Below are positions 32,405-45,443 of a stretch of 64,000 bases of DNA, piece after piece. A program made the position numbers and the translations under genes. The first letter of the stretch is position 1. Each line of letters begins with the position of its first letter. The stretch spans positions 131,011,567 to 131,075,566 of the forward strand of contig NC_080572.1 of the NCBI RefSeq assembly GCF_030247185.1, given 5' to 3'. The notes beneath the pieces are model-generated. The model made no database searches. It had not been told where the DNA came from and worked only from the letters and a program-made list of their open reading frames with translations. The stretch comes from Malaya genurostris. Its lineage: Eukaryota > Arthropoda > Insecta > Diptera > Culicidae.

Positions 32405-34540
32405 AATCTGGAACCCCCGGTTTCAGATCTGCTGCAGAAAAGATACCAATGTTCTTTCCAGTGGCATCCTCCAGTTCGTAGGAATTGGTGCACCGTTTTG
32501 AAATGATTTTGCACGGTATATACACAGGCCCTAACTTAGCATTAAAGTTTTCCCCTGCTGACGATTATGTAAAACTTTTTCTATATACGTTCTGACCAAC
32601 CAAGTAAACAGGAGCTGATTTTCGAAAGCGAAGATTATAACTTTTTAACCCTTATGCACTCGAATGGGTACCCGGGTACCTTTTCGAATTTCAAAATAAG
32701 AAATTTCTGAGTTAGGTTTAAACTAAGATTCTGCAATTCGGTCAATTCCAAGAACTAGTTGGACCATAACTTCTCATGCTTTGACTTTTCATTTTACAGT
32801 AAGGGGGGTCGAATGGGGGGGCTCAAATTTTTTTTATTACGTAAACACCCGAATGGGTACCCGGGTACCCACAAATAAAAATGCTTGTAACTAAGGCAAA
32901 TTCCATCCGATTTGAATTTTTTCAGTACGGGTAAATTCAGAAATTTATCCACTTTTCGATGGCCGTGTATATTGCTGTAGTAGGTTCTTCTGGTTCCCGT
33001 TAATCCGGATTTCCGTAGAATGTTCCGACACTTGTGTTTTCCACCATAAATGTCATTTACTAATTTGAAACTTTTCCAAACCAGCTATTTGAGAAAGGCC
33101 GTACCAAAATGAACCTTTTGTAGAAAAATGACGTCATCTAAAGGGTAGTTGGCCTATTCTGGACTTACTCTCATAGAACGAAAAAAAGGAAATATAAATG
33201 AGAACGAAACTGTTTGGGAAGTAACTTCGTGATGTTTCGAAATGTTTGTTGCCAGAATTAAAAATTTTATGTTACGTACATAACGGATGCCCCCTGAAAT
33301 ATATAAACATAACAACTCAGCATAGCACTTGATTTCATATAGCAATTCTTAGATAAGATTACAAAAATACGTGAAATCCGTGTATAAATGCCTCGATGTC
33401 GGAACTCATTTAGGATATCCGGGTTCCTGGGAACCAGGAGCACCATGTCCATCTTTATGGGTACCAATCCCAAAGAGCTTAAGTTCCTGAATCCAACAGT
33501 GCTAAAATTACTTCAATCGGTTGAAAAATGCTCAACTTACAGCGATCTAAAAAAATGGGTACCCGGGTACCCATTCGGGTGGTTAAAGGTGTTTTTTTTT
33601 CGAGTGCACAACGGTTAAAGATTTTTCATGTGCTTTCTCTAAGTTTTTCATAACTTTGTCATACACCTCTTTATCAATTTGCCCTTTCTTCTTTGACCTT
33701 TCGAGGGCTGAGATACCAGTAGTGGTTACATCGATCCGATGTTCCTCTCCACTAGCGACAATATCATGCCCAAACAGAACTCGGTAAGGCGAGAACCCTG
33801 TTGAGTAGTGAACCGTATTGTTGAGTGCATATTCAACTTCGGAGATTTTTGCATCCCACGATCGTTGGTCAGATTTGACGTAAGTTCGAATGCATGCGTT
33901 TATAGTTCTGTTCAACCGTTCTACCGGGTTGGCTTGACTGTGATGCCGTGCATTTGCCCAATGCACCACCTTATATTCATCCAAAAATTCCTTAAAACTC
34001 TTGCTCAAAAAAGAGCTGTCATTGTCGGTAATTAAGATTTCGGGAACCGAATACCGTCGAAACCACATTTCTTTAAGTTTTTTGGTAACCAATTCCGCCG
34101 TAATCTTTTTCATAGGAAACAATAAAGTGTATTTTGAAAATAAGTTCATCAGTACAAACAAGTGTGTATTACCTGCTTTGGAATGCGGAAGTGATTGTAT
34201 AAAGTCAATAGCCAGTATCTGGAAAGGCCTAGAAGAAATTCGTTGCTTTCCCATTTCTGAATGCTGTGAAATATTAGCCGGTTGGCACTCTTTGCAAATA
34301 GCACAACGTTCCACATATTTCCGTACTGTGGTTGCCATTTTTGGCTAGAAATATCTGCGTCTGACCTTATCAAGCAATTTCTCATAGCCAATATGGAAAG
34401 ACTCTTCACGTTCGGTTTTCAAAACATTTTCTCTGGTTTCCTCTTACAGGCAGATTTTCCATTCAAAACAATAATCAAGCGATTCTGTTTTCGAAGGAAT
34501 AAATTTATGAAGATAATTTTTTTAAAGGCCTTTTTTGTTC
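32405..34540 (-). pseudogene. Gypsy integrase, split by a piggyBac-type MITE
   Basis: Read from about 34540. The zinc-binding HHCC region is in and just before VERCAICKECQPANISQH. The catalytic core shows ILAIDFIQSLPHS (D), ILITDNDSSFLS (D) and HSQANPVERLNRTI (E), the DDE triad of retroviral-type integrases. The frame is open from 34338 to about 33615, where the MITE begins. Past the MITE, 32645-32410 carries the C-terminal part (VYLVGQNVYRKSF, LGPVYIP, NIGIFSAADLKPG) with one in-frame stop. Upstream of 34338 a frameshift and a stop interrupt the zinc region. Joins element cDNA to host DNA in intact relatives. Confidence 0.8.
32649..33614. mobile_element. piggyBac-type MITE, long copy
   Basis: TTAA flanks both sides (32645-32648 and 33615-33618). 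Inverted ends are cccttatgcactcgaa and, at the right, the inverse of ccgttgtgcactcgaa. A TTAA target with CC-starting TIRs fits piggyBac. The 16-bp palindrome gggtacccgggtaccc, or close variants, occurs near the left end, in the middle and near the right end. Nested in the integrase of the Gypsy element. No transposase. Confidence 0.82.
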
Positions 34541-34558
34541 CGGCAAGTCTTTGATTTT

Positions 34559-35733
34559 TGTCGTGAATACGACTTACTTTACTATGGGGTGCCTCTTCAA
34601 AATTTACCCTCTGAGAGAGTGATAAGTTTTTGATCGTGAATATCTCTTGTTGTATCTATCGAATCAACATAATTTTTACTACATGCCATCGGAAATATAA
34701 TCACAATTTTATGATAAAATATTCAGTTGTGTGACATGATCTCAAATAATTCAAAATTAGACTTTTTTAAATCTTTGGTATAAACGAGTATCAAAGAGGA
34801 TAATTCATAAGGCGCGTTTGCCTTTCTCGTATCTTTAAAGCTCATAGCTCAGTGATCTGTGAAAGGATTTATACAATCTAACTACCAATAGAATCGAAAT
34901 TTCTCAACTTAAGCGTGCATAGGAAAAGCATTGAAGTATTTCAATAGTACACTATTGAAAAACCTGTCTCATTTGACCGATGTCAACATCAGCCAATCAG
35001 AACGCGTTCTGCTGCTGTACAAAAAATCGTTCGAGAAAATGTTCCGAACAGTTTTTAATATCGTAGTGAGTTCCACAATTTGACCCTTCTGAATGCTAGA
35101 AACGAATCCCTACAGCATATTGATAGTTTCTTCCAATAAATTATGCAAATCCGAAATGAAATAATCGAAATTAAAGTTCTGTATGCGGCTATTTTTATAG
35201 CCGTAAGGACCGCCCATTAGTGAAAAAGCTACAAACGAAATCACGTAAAAGAAACCCCTTAACAAAAATTGGATCAGTTTGGATTCTGTCGCCACTGCGA
35301 GCAGATGTATTTTGTGTCGTTTGTAAAGCTAGTTTCGCTTTCGGTAAGAGCGATTACGTCACAGCTGCCAGTCGTTTGCATTGGTGAAAAAACAACGGTG
35401 GAGAGCATTGCACAAAATCAGCCATTCTAATGGCTCTAAAAGTTTTCTAAAGAACTATTAGGATTTGTTGTTCGAAAATCGAAGGTAAATACCCTCAGTT
35501 TAGTGCAAATCTAGAACAGTTTGGTTAGATTTGTGCACTTTTCACTGTGTGAAATTCACAGTAATCGAGATCAAGTGATGCCTTCTTTGTTTTTGCGATA
35601 AATGTGGAAAAGGGGAATGCTTGCATAATTCATACAATTGATCAACTAATTGATATTCGGAAGTGTTAAGGAACATGTCAGTTGTTTTCGTATTCACGAC
35701 ATCCAGTTATGTCTCTGACATTACCCACCCGCC
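34559..35733 (-). repeat. Repeat B, complete-looking copy nested in Gypsy pol
   Basis: On the minus strand it begins GGCGGGTGGGTAATGTCAGA at 35733 and ends …GTCGTATTCACGACA at 34559. The motif GTCGTGAATACGA lies near both ends in inverted orientation, and the TGTC…GACA edges recall an LTR. Other copies end at the same base (57055, 62575). A-rich target sequence lies on both sides. Flanks are contiguous Gypsy pol sequence. No coding capacity is seen. Class undecided between solo LTR and fold-back element. Confidence 0.65.
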
Positions 35734-36721
35734 TTTTTTTAAAAGAGATGAGTACCAGGTATCTTGAGCTTTCATCACATGCAAAGCTTCAACAGCGCGC
35801 GAGAGAGCGTCAGGAATAATGTTATCCCTCCCCCGTCGATGTCGTATTTCCAAATCGTATGCTTGCAGTTCTATCGACGACACGACCTGCCACTCGCTTT
35901 TAAAACTGTATCGCAAATCGAGCTACCCCTCAGTAACTGGTAATGTCAAAATGATATCTAATGAAAAATGTTTAAAATTGGTAACGCGGTCAGAGAAATT
36001 GTTGTCTTCAAAATAACAGTTACAGTAACCCTAGTTACCATTGTTTATCTTTTCAAGGTAATCGTTCTCGGTTTCATTATTGCATATGCCCAATCTAGAG
36101 CATCTCAGAAGTTCTCATCGTCGACTGCGGATCTAAATCGGAATTGAGAGTTTTTATGGCTTGCTAATTTTGTATTTAATTATATATTCTGTTCACTAAT
36201 AATATGTATTCTTGTAGCCTCTTTTCAAAGTGCGTAAAGACCCGAAACTAACCCTTTTGCGTTTATCTACGGCGTGATGCTCAGAGGGTGAAGAAAATCT
36301 CACCGCGAGACCAGAATGATCTTCAACCAATTGCATTGTAGTACTCAGATGAACAGTATGACCGCGAATGTTGGTGTTATGCTGCAGTTTTGATGATGTT
36401 GCTACTTGTTAGAATCATTTCGATCGTGATTGCAATTATTTATATACTTTCAAATGTACTAATCAGCATTCACAAATTTTATATGACTTTTTCACCAATA
36501 TTTCAATTATATAAAAGTCCTACACAAAATAAATGTTTAGTTACCGGTGAAATATGCTGCGATTACAATTTCAATCAATTGTGATCTGCGCTTCGCTGAT
36601 ATGAATTGCATTTAATGATATATGTACGTAACTACTCAACCGTAGGTCGAGTGGCCTACGCTAAAATGCGGAAACGGAGTGTCCCTTTTTAATTCTTCCC
36701 TTATATCGAATTCATATAATG

Positions 36722-37016
36722 AGGCCCTTATTACCAGTATCACTACACGGTGAAAACCCTTATTATAGGTATCACTTCACGGTGAAAATCAAGTGAAGTG
36801 AATGTAGGTATTTATCACGAAAGTCGCTTCAGAGGAAAAAGTAATTACTTTTATGAACTTGTGGTTATTACGAACATCACATAATTTTTTTGGAAAAATG
36901 ATTTTTTTCACTACAGTGACTACTTCAGTGTGCGTAACAGTTCAGTAACAGGGAAAATCAAGTGAAGTGATATAAGTGTGAAGTGAAAGTGGAAGTGAGA
37001 ACGGTTATTAGGGCCT
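36722..37016. mobile_element. 295-bp MITE with GGCCCTWATWACC ends
   Basis: Imperfect inverted ends: aggcccttattaccagtatcac at the left, and the right end is the inverse of aggccctaataaccgttctc. 'gtgaagtg' and 'cacttcac' words recur inside. Nested in the 1.9-kb TIR element. A target duplication is not clear. Confidence 0.5.
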
Positions 37017-37217
37017 GAAACTCTTTTTAAACGCCAGTAGAAGACGAGACAATCAGTGGGAACAACTTGACAGGGTATTTTGATTATTAGAATGAAATGC
37101 AAAATCGCGGTTCTGCACGTTAAGGAAAAAACCAAAATCCCGAAACGACATTATCATTCCTGTTGTCATTCAAATATTTTTGATAGATACGTAGATAGCA
37201 AACGAAAAATTCATTGG

Positions 37218-37443
<226 letters not shown>

Positions 37444-39499
37444 GGATATGTTCCATTTTGCTAGATCACCATTACATCGCCATATTGTTAGCGCCATTAA
37501 AAAACTGGTTTATTCCTGCAATCAATATAATTAGCCTAACTTGAAATAAACTGTTTTACTTATAATACATCTTTTAAAGTATTACCTGTTTGTTTATTAT
37601 GCTGTGCATGGTGACTATTTCGTAGCAACCACAGCAGTGATGCTTGTAAAATATATTTTCATTATTACCTAGGGGTCTTTCAATACTTCGGTAACTGATA
37701 GTGATCGCGCATAAACACTTTTTATTGCGATTTTTCTTCGAAGTGCCTGGTCGTGTCGTCGGTTCTATGCTCCAGCGACTTAACCTTGAAGAAGTTCTCC
37801 ATTTTCTTCTCGTGATGTGTGTGAGAGCAGAAGCATCGGTCACGACAACAAAATGAAATCCTTCGATAAAAGGACGAAACTTACTGATGGCTGAAATCAC
37901 GGCGAGCCCTTCCTTTTCCGACGCAGCATAGGCTTGTTGAGCAGGAGAGAGCTTTTGAGAAAAGTATACCACAACTTTCTCCCCATCGCTATGTTCCTGG
38001 ACTAGAATTGCAGCTATAGCAGTATCGCTAGCATCAGACTGGATTTGGAATGGTAAGCCAACATTTGGATTGCTAAGAACCGGGGTGTTTATCAAGCATT
38101 CTTTAATGCTAATGAACGCTTTCTCAGCTAAATCATGCCATTTAATTGTTTTAGGTTTTCTTCGAAGGAGATTTGTAAATGGAGCAGTTAATTCACTAAA
38201 ATTTTGAATAAATCTCCGGTAATAATTGGCCATGCCCAAAAACCGATGAAGAGACCGTATCGACGATGTCCGTTCATAATTGACAATCGCTTCTACTCTC
38301 TCCGGATTTGGTCTTAAACCATCCTGCGACAATATATACCCTTAATAAGGAAGCTCATTTAAACAAAATTTAGATTTGTCAATATTGATGGAAAGATTAG
38401 CTATTTGTAATCGTTTGGCGACCTCCCGCAGACTGTCGAGGTGTGCCTCGAATGTACGGCAGTCTGGTGAACTGGAACGATCCTCTCCCAAGTACCGAAA
38501 AAGCCGTATACCGTCGCGAGTCAGGATCAAGCGGAATTTGTAAGAATGCTTTTGTTAGGTCAATAGTTGATAAATATTGGCTTAATCCCAACCTGCCTAG
38601 TATACGATCCTGGTGTGGGAGGGGGTAGGCATCCCTTTTAGTGCGTTCATTCAACCGTCTGGCGTTCAAGCAAAAGCGAACTTCTCCCGTTGGTTTCAAA
38701 ATTGGAACTGTACTCAAAGCCCAGTCACTTTTACTTTTTTCGATAATTTTTTGTTTTAGCATTTTATCTAGCTTTAAATTGATTTTTCGTTGCATATCTG
38801 GAGACGTCGGGTAGGGGTTAATCCTTACCGGCGCACTGTTTATAAATTCTTCTTTTATCTTAATTTTGTGTGATATAATTGAAGTGACATCGAGCACTCC
38901 CCCTTCTGTCTGTACTTTAAACATTCTTTTCTCCTCTTCTAGTTCCCTTCGCTGTTCATCAGTGAGCGACCCGATCAAATTCTCTTCCTTACAATTCTCT
39001 TTCTCCAAATCACTCTCAACCAATTCCTCTACGGAAAATGAGGGATGTAAGCTAAAAGCCTTCCAAAAATCTTCGTAACCCAAGATTAGTCGTTGTTTAA
39101 GCTTTGGCGCAACTAGAGCTGAGATGTTATGGCATTGATTGTTGAATGAGATAGGCAAGTTTAAGTATCCGTTTATATCAATGAATGTGCCAGAAGCTGT
39201 TTTTACAGAAATATTTGATGGATTCACTTTTGATTTTAAATCTTTAATCAATTTTTCTGATCCCAAACCCAGTACAGTTTTCTGAACACCACTATCCAAA
39301 AGACCAATGATATCTTTACCTAGAATATTAACCTTCACAAACGGCCTTTCGTCTCCATTTAATTTGAAGAAGATTTCTGCTACGTCGTGATCAGTTGAAT
39401 AATCGTGTTCCGATACAGGCTCGAAACCATTTTGCAATAAACTAGTAATCATATCAGTGTAACCGAGAGGATTTAAGAGTTTATCGCTAGCTTCCTCTC

Positions 39500-42398
39500 C
39501 TAAGCTGAGCTCTCTTCGTTTTTTGAACAGTGAGGACGAGTTTTTGTAAGTACGTCTGGAAACCTACAAAGACGGCAAAATTTTTGTCTTTTTTGAGAGC
39601 ATTCCCCATAGTGATGATCTTTTTCTCTGCAGTTGTAACAAACTCCTATGGGTGGACGTTTGTATTGCTCTACAAGTTTATCGAGTGTACCTTTACTCGA
39701 TCCTTCCATTGATGACTGAGTGCTTTCTTGCATCCCGTTCTCATTGTCCTTACACTCATTTGATTTAGTTGATAAGCTTTGCTCAAGTTTAGATTTTTCG
39801 TTTTTGGTAAATATTTTAAGTGTCTTATTCATAATATTCTTTTTAATTGGTTCCGCAGTCTTTTCTTTCACCTGGTTACAACGGGGCTTGACAGTATTGT
39901 CTGAAGGTCGTTGGAAAATTATGCCTATTATTCTCATCGACAACTCTGCCATACCGCTTCAACTTAGATAACGACTTGATTCCGGCTCCAGTCATGGCGT
40001 TTTTGTAATCGAAACGCATGTTTCTCTACACAATTTCAATTTTGCTTGTTTCTAAGATCGGTCGGGTCATGGAATTGAATAGTTTCATCATATCATGGTA
40101 GTAATCAACAAAACGTTCCCCTTTCATTTGTCTACGATTAGTTGCTTGAATTTTTAGCTGAAAATCTAGGTCCGGAGGAAGAAATTCTCTTTTCAGTTCC
40201 CTTTTTAATGTTGACCAATTTCGGAACTCTCGATTTTCCATACCCTCCATGAACCAATCTTTGGCTCTTCCAGCAAATAAATGGATTGCTCCCCGATAAA
40301 GTTCTCTATCAGAAATTTGCTCTGCTCTACATCTTATTTTCACTTCTTTAAGGAACTCAGCTAGCCTACGTCCATTATCTTTGCCCTCGTATTTTAATCT
40401 CCAGTCAGATATAGGTACACGTTTAAAAACTTTACGATAAGCTTTTCTATACTTTTGTCCTTTCTTTTCTCTTCTATCTTCAGATGACGAATTTGAGAAT
40501 GAATACGATTTCGAACTTTCAGTGTCTGAGTATTTATCTAGTGTATCTGAAGATGAGTATTTGTTTACACGTTGATCTCGCGGCTCTTGTCCCTCTCCCT
40601 CTTGCCTATGCTTATAATTTCTAGCTCATTTTGCCTTTCTCATATAGAAAGGTTATGCAATCACTATGAAAACCGATTTTTGAACCGGGGCCAGGAGAGC
40701 CGAGTGTCATATACCATTCGACTCAGTTCGTCGAGTACGCAAAATGTGTATGTGTGTGTGTATGTGTGTGTATGTGCGTATGTGTGTATGTAACGTTTTT
40801 TTGCACTAACTTGCAAAAAATTGTGAAATAAGTGCACTAACTTTTCTGAGAGATGGCTGAACCGATTTTCACAAAATTTAGATTCAAATGAAAGGTCTTG
40901 AGGTTCCATACAAAATTCTTGCATATTATTTGAATCCGACTTCCGGTTCGGGAGTTATGGGGTAAAATGTGCAAAAAAAAAATAAAATATATGTTCTAAC
41001 ATTTCTCATAGATGGCGCGACCGATTTTCACAAACTTATGTTCAAATGAAAGGTCCTGTGGTCCCATACGTAATTCCTGAATTTCATGCGGATCCGACTT
41101 CCGGATCCGGAAATATAGGGTAAAGTGGGTTAAAAATTGTATACCATCACTGAAAATTGGGAAAAACCTTAAAAATTTTTCTAAATCAACCTCAAATGTT
41201 TTCCAATTGATAGTTTTTATCAGTAGACGGTCAAACAAAACGATTTCGGTTATTCTTTTAAGAATCGAAAAAAATTATTTTGAAGAATACCACAGTATTA
41301 TAGTATGATTGATATGAGAAAGGCATCATTACACCACTAGGTGGATTAAAACAGGTTTTTTCTTCTCTTTTAGTTTTTGTTTCTTGTAATTTTTATTCGA
41401 AATGATATTTAACCCTTCCGAATAGGAGTTTTCCGCCGTGGACGACTCATTGTCAAATAGGTTATTCATGGATGTATTGTCTAGCCCGTTCTTAATATTA
41501 TCGACTGACTTAAGCGAGTCGGAAAATTCTATCATTGAAATCCAGTAATAGTTGTTCAAGTTTTTTCTTTCCACTAACCTTCTCTTTTGCTTCCATCCTG
41601 ATTCTTTCTTCCACTGCTCTTTCCCTTTCTCTACGTTGTTTTTCTTGCTCTGCAGTCTGGGCTACAAAAGCTTTAAAGTGCCTTATCAATTCTGTTGATA
41701 TTTCCTTGCTACTCTGATCAATTTCTGATAATTCTTCTAGTAATTCCTTAGATCGATTAGCTGATGTATCTGTTTCAGAATTATTAGTTACTATATTTTT
41801 TTTCTTTCCTTCCTCTTGCTTCCACTGTCCCCTCCTCTATTTCCGTATCTTTCCCACCAACCGTTTTATTTAAAATATCGATTTCTGTTCTGACTTCTTC
41901 TATAGCTTTACTTAAGTCGTTTTCTAGCTGACTAGAATTCTCGCCACCATGTTTGTAATGAATCGAACTGTTTGGGAAATGCTTTTTAAACGTCTGGATA
42001 ATTTGCTGACTTATATTAATGATTTCAAACGAGTGTCTACGAGCTTCGGGAGCTCGGGAGAGTAGAAAAATCCTTATTCTATAATAAATCAATCTCGTAT
42101 GTAGCTTTTCTCGTTGCCGAGCATCTGTCTTCGGATTATCTAATAATCCGCTAATTATCATGGCTTTAGAATATATGATCGCAATTTCTCCTGCTACTTC
42201 TTTCCAAGTTGGTGAGTATGTCACTGTGAAAGTGTCAATATTTCTTTCTTCCCCCATTTTATCTTTTAGTTTTCTTCGCTTTATACTCTCATGTTCGCCT
42301 GGTGTACAAGCTATGCCTCTGATTAATAATTCATGCTCCACTTCATCTATTGATAGATGAGCGACATTTAAGTTTTTGTATAATGAATGCAAGTCCAT
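39500..42398 (-). pseudogene. Gypsy gag (capsid and CCHC knuckle), split by repeat A
   Basis: ATG at 42398 opens MDLHSLYKNLNVAHLSIDEV, a 204-codon N-terminal part ending in a charged stretch, then 41574-41346 continues in broken form. Beyond the repeat A insert the capsid-type Retrotrans_gag domain is open from about 40620 to 40026 (ISDRELYRGAIHLFAGRAKD, FRNWSTLKRELKREFLPPDL, ERFVDYYHDMMKLFNSM). The zinc-knuckle part at 39952-39500 has GVCYNCREKDHHYGECSQ, a CCHC box, followed by FCRLCRF. In intact relatives gag forms the particle and packages RNA. Frame breaks lie near 41600, 40025 and 39960. Confidence 0.75.
40623..41345 (+). repeat. Dispersed repeat A, most complete copy
   Basis: Starts 'gcctttctcatatagaaagg', shows 'gagccgagtgtcatatacc' at 40688, a (TG)n run (40748-40791) and two paragraphs of 'gatggc…accgattttcacaaa…ttcaaatgaaaggtc…gacttccgg'. 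It ends 'atatgagaaaggcatcattacaccactaggtgg'. The start and the tail contain gcctttctcatat and its exact inverse atatgagaaaggc. Flanks are Gypsy gag. Confidence 0.75.
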
Positions 42399-43058
42399 GT
42401 TAACTGATAATCAATAAATAAGTTCTTTATGAAAAATTTTCAGTGGTAAGTATTTTTGAAAAGGTACTCGTTTGAATAAAGCTTGGTTAATTGCGCATTG
42501 TTTAAATTATTCTGGAGAATCAAGACCCATTAACAGGGCTTGTATTGTGAATCCTCAAACGAACGAAGCAACAAAAAAACATCTGCTGTAAACTCTTTGC
42601 TTGACATAGCTGAATTAGAGACCTATATTAGAGAGAAACTGAATGCGTGAGAGTATATGCTACTGAGCAGATCAATTCCCTTGCCTATAGTAAATTGCCT
42701 ATGCTCTCAGTCTCAGTTAACACATGAACTAAGCAATCCATGGCAATGTAATGAAATGTAGGATTCGCTCTCGTTAGTATTGTATGAGAAAGAAGGCCTT
42801 GCTTCACGGCGTGCTACATGACGCGAAGCAAAGTCAAAAAGGCAATGCTTACGGTGTTGTCACAGTGTACGTTTAACTTAATTATTTTTGAACATAATGT
42901 TCGCATTCTAAGACCAAATTTGATCACATTTCAAACATACTTTAAACATTTTATAGCAGAAATTTTGCATTTGAGCCCGTTTTCAGAACGATCAATTTGT
43001 TTCTTGGGAGTTTACACTGTGTACACATCCTAGAAACATTAAAAGCAATGTTCTTTAA
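42399..43058. other. Gypsy leader region, no gene seen
   Basis: Sequence between gag and the short piggyBac-type MITE. No frame with protein-like content. Presumably the untranslated leader of the Gypsy element. Confidence 0.4.
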
Positions 43059-43715
43059 CCGTTGTGCACTCGAAAAAAAAACACCTTTAACCACCCGAAT
43101 GGGTACCCGGGTACCCATTTTTTTAAATCGCTGTAAGTTGAGCATTTTTCAACCGATTGAAGTAATTTTAGCACTGTTGGATTCAGGAACTTAAGCTCTT
43201 TGGGATTGGTACCCATAAAGATGGACATGGTGCTCCTGGTTCCCAGGAACCCGGATATCCTACGGCCTTTCTCAAATAGCTGGTTTGGAAAAGTTTCAAA
43301 TTAGTAAATGACATTTATGGTGGAAAACACAAGTGTCGGAACATTCTACGGAAATCCGGATTAACGGGAACCAGAAGAACCTACTACAGCAATATACACG
43401 GCCATCGAAAAGTGGATAAATTTCTGAATTTACCCGTACTGAAAAAATTCAAATCGGATGGAATTTGCCTTAGTTACAAGCATTTTTATTTGTGGGTACC
43501 CGGGTACCCATTCGGGTGTTTACGTAATAAAAAAAATTTGAGCCCCCCCATTCGACCCCCCTTACTGTAAAATGAAAAGTCAAAGCATGAGAAGTTATGG
43601 TCCAACTAGTTCTTGGAATTGACCGAATTGCAGAATCTTAGTTTAAACCTAACTCAGAAATTTCTTATTTTGAAATTCGAAAAGGTACCCGGGTACCCAT
43701 TCGAGTGCATAAGGG
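43059..43715. mobile_element. piggyBac-type MITE, short copy (internal deletion), inverted to the long copy
   Basis: TTAA on both sides (43055-43058, 43716-43719). It is an almost exact reverse complement of 32649-33614, but lacks the 309 bp that correspond to 33104-33412. The lengths agree exactly (966 minus 309 is 657). Inserted in the leader of the Gypsy element. Confidence 0.85.
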
Positions 43716-43719
43716 TTAA

Positions 43720-44235
43720 ATTAATATTCATCGGAACTAAAAGTTATGAATCTAGTTTCTTCAAAGGCATCTCATCTTCAATATGAGAACCATTCATCAA
43801 ATGCTAACCTCGTGAAGCATAGATCTCAGATAGCGGGCATATTTATGAACTAATGAACGAACGAAGCAGTTTCCTTGCTTGGGTTGCGCTGTGAATTCTA
43901 CCTGGCATACGAATGTGTGTGAATAGCACAGATGGTTAATATTCGTTGCTTCAATTTGCAAGCCCTGCCCATTAAAGATTCTTTATCGGTAAATATATTG
44001 AAAACCCGCTATTTGATAAATTTACAATTGCAGCTGAAACCTTTTTCGAGTGTACGCACTAGTAGACAAGGAAAAACACACGGCAGTAAAATTTCACAAA
44101 TCGTGTTCCCCTGTACCTCGTACAGTACTTCTCCTTATACCAGCTTTTGCAAGTTGAATGTTTCCTAACCATTAATTTTACAACTTTTCTGACTACAGCA
44201 CTTACTTTTGAGCTTTTAATTGGTATGTCTTTTGA
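43720..44235. other. Gypsy leader region, no gene seen
   Basis: Continuation of the presumed leader between the MITE and the primer-binding site. Short open stretches lack recognisable content. Confidence 0.35.
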
Positions 44236-44249
44236 GTTGGGCGCCATTT
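44236..44249 (-). promoter_or_regulatory. Putative LTR end and tRNA primer-binding site
   Basis: On the minus strand '…gtaaca' (possible LTR end, CA-terminal, at 44249) is followed by two bases and then tggcgcccaac, which matches the start of lysine-tRNA-type primer-binding sites. Position upstream of gag is right. The LTR itself, to the right of 44249, could not be delimited. Confidence 0.45.
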
Positions 44250-45358
44250 GTTACTTAGCGGGTCTTAAGGACCACTACTTAATTGCCCCTAGTCCTTGGT
44301 CAGAGCCACGGGGACCGTCTGGGGTGGGCTCCAAAGGCCTCTTTTTCCTGGCGAGCTCAAGCGTGAGGTTCGAAGGCTCAAGGTCAGCTCAAAGACATGA
44401 TGACATCAATTAAAAACCCAAACACGGTCTTTACTTACACACTAGTTTTATTTTAACTTTACTTACAAATTAAGGTGTTTGTGTGGGTGTAGGTTGCAAC
44501 TGTTCTTCGGCCGGCCGGCTGTTTCTGGGTGGTGGTCGGGAAAACTCTACAGTAGTTGGCTGGAATGCACGGTGGTATCTGGTTACTCGTGACAACGGAT
44601 GATTCGACAGATGTAGTTGGTCGGCTGCGGGTGGATCGTTACCAATTGCCCCAGAACTTCTGTTCCTGAGGTGTTGGTCTGAGACCTTTACTGGTCGCGG
44701 TTTTGTTTTTCACTCGCCCTTGTGACCTGGCTCGTGGTCCAGACAATAAGCTACTCCAATGACTTTAGTAAGTCACTAATGGCTCCTGGTTTGAGCAGAG
44801 AGAGAGGATTTGAGATTACAACACTATTGGGCTCACCGGGATTGCGTGGTTCATACCTGATTTTCAATTATAAAAAGTTTTTATTCCGTTTTATAACTCC
44901 TTACTTCTTCTATAATATTTACTATCTTCAACTATTCTCTTCGACAGATTTGTTCCAAATGATCGTGGTTCATGATTCCCAAGTAATCAATCTCTCTCTA
45001 TCTATCTTCCAACTTCTTCGACTTTCCCATAACCAGCTTTTTCCGTGAGTTTCCTGTTTCCGCCGTCTTCGAGTATATTGTGTAATTTGTGTATTTTGTG
45101 TGTTTATTGCTACATTTTGTATACATTTTAATTACAGACCGTACTACTAGAATTTAAGTGCTTAATTTTACTCACTTCACCTTATTTATGCAACACAATT
45201 ATCAATAAACGGAACATTTATTATATACAACAAATTAGACGGGAGTTTAGACAATTTGTACCTATGACTTTATTTTGCTATAATTTTAAGCTTACTGTGG
45301 TGAAAAATCTTTTACACTATCTCTCTTGCCATTCTTGCTTGCTTACAACTGGTATATA
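44250..45358. other. Possible 5' LTR of the Gypsy element and unassigned sequence
   Basis: No gene supported. 44250 to an unknown point may be the LTR. 44310-44720 is GC-richer ('ggccggccggctgtttctgggtggtgg') than the neighbourhood. Without a second LTR in the window the limits are open. Confidence 0.3.
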
Positions 45359-45443
45359 GGGGACAGCAGCCAAACGGTAACAAACTACGTAGAAATTCTT
45401 TACACTGACTTTAGCAAAGCCTTCCACCGTATTGACAGGATCA

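Noticed and set aside
43932..44247. Possible envelope or accessory gene near the Gypsy leader
   Set aside because: Short frames without signal peptide, membrane segment or family motif; the position upstream of gag is also wrong for an envelope gene.
45378..45383. gtaaca as the other edge of the Gypsy 5' LTR
   Set aside because: It lies inside the LINE RT segment that is duplicated at 45809, so it is not an LTR end.
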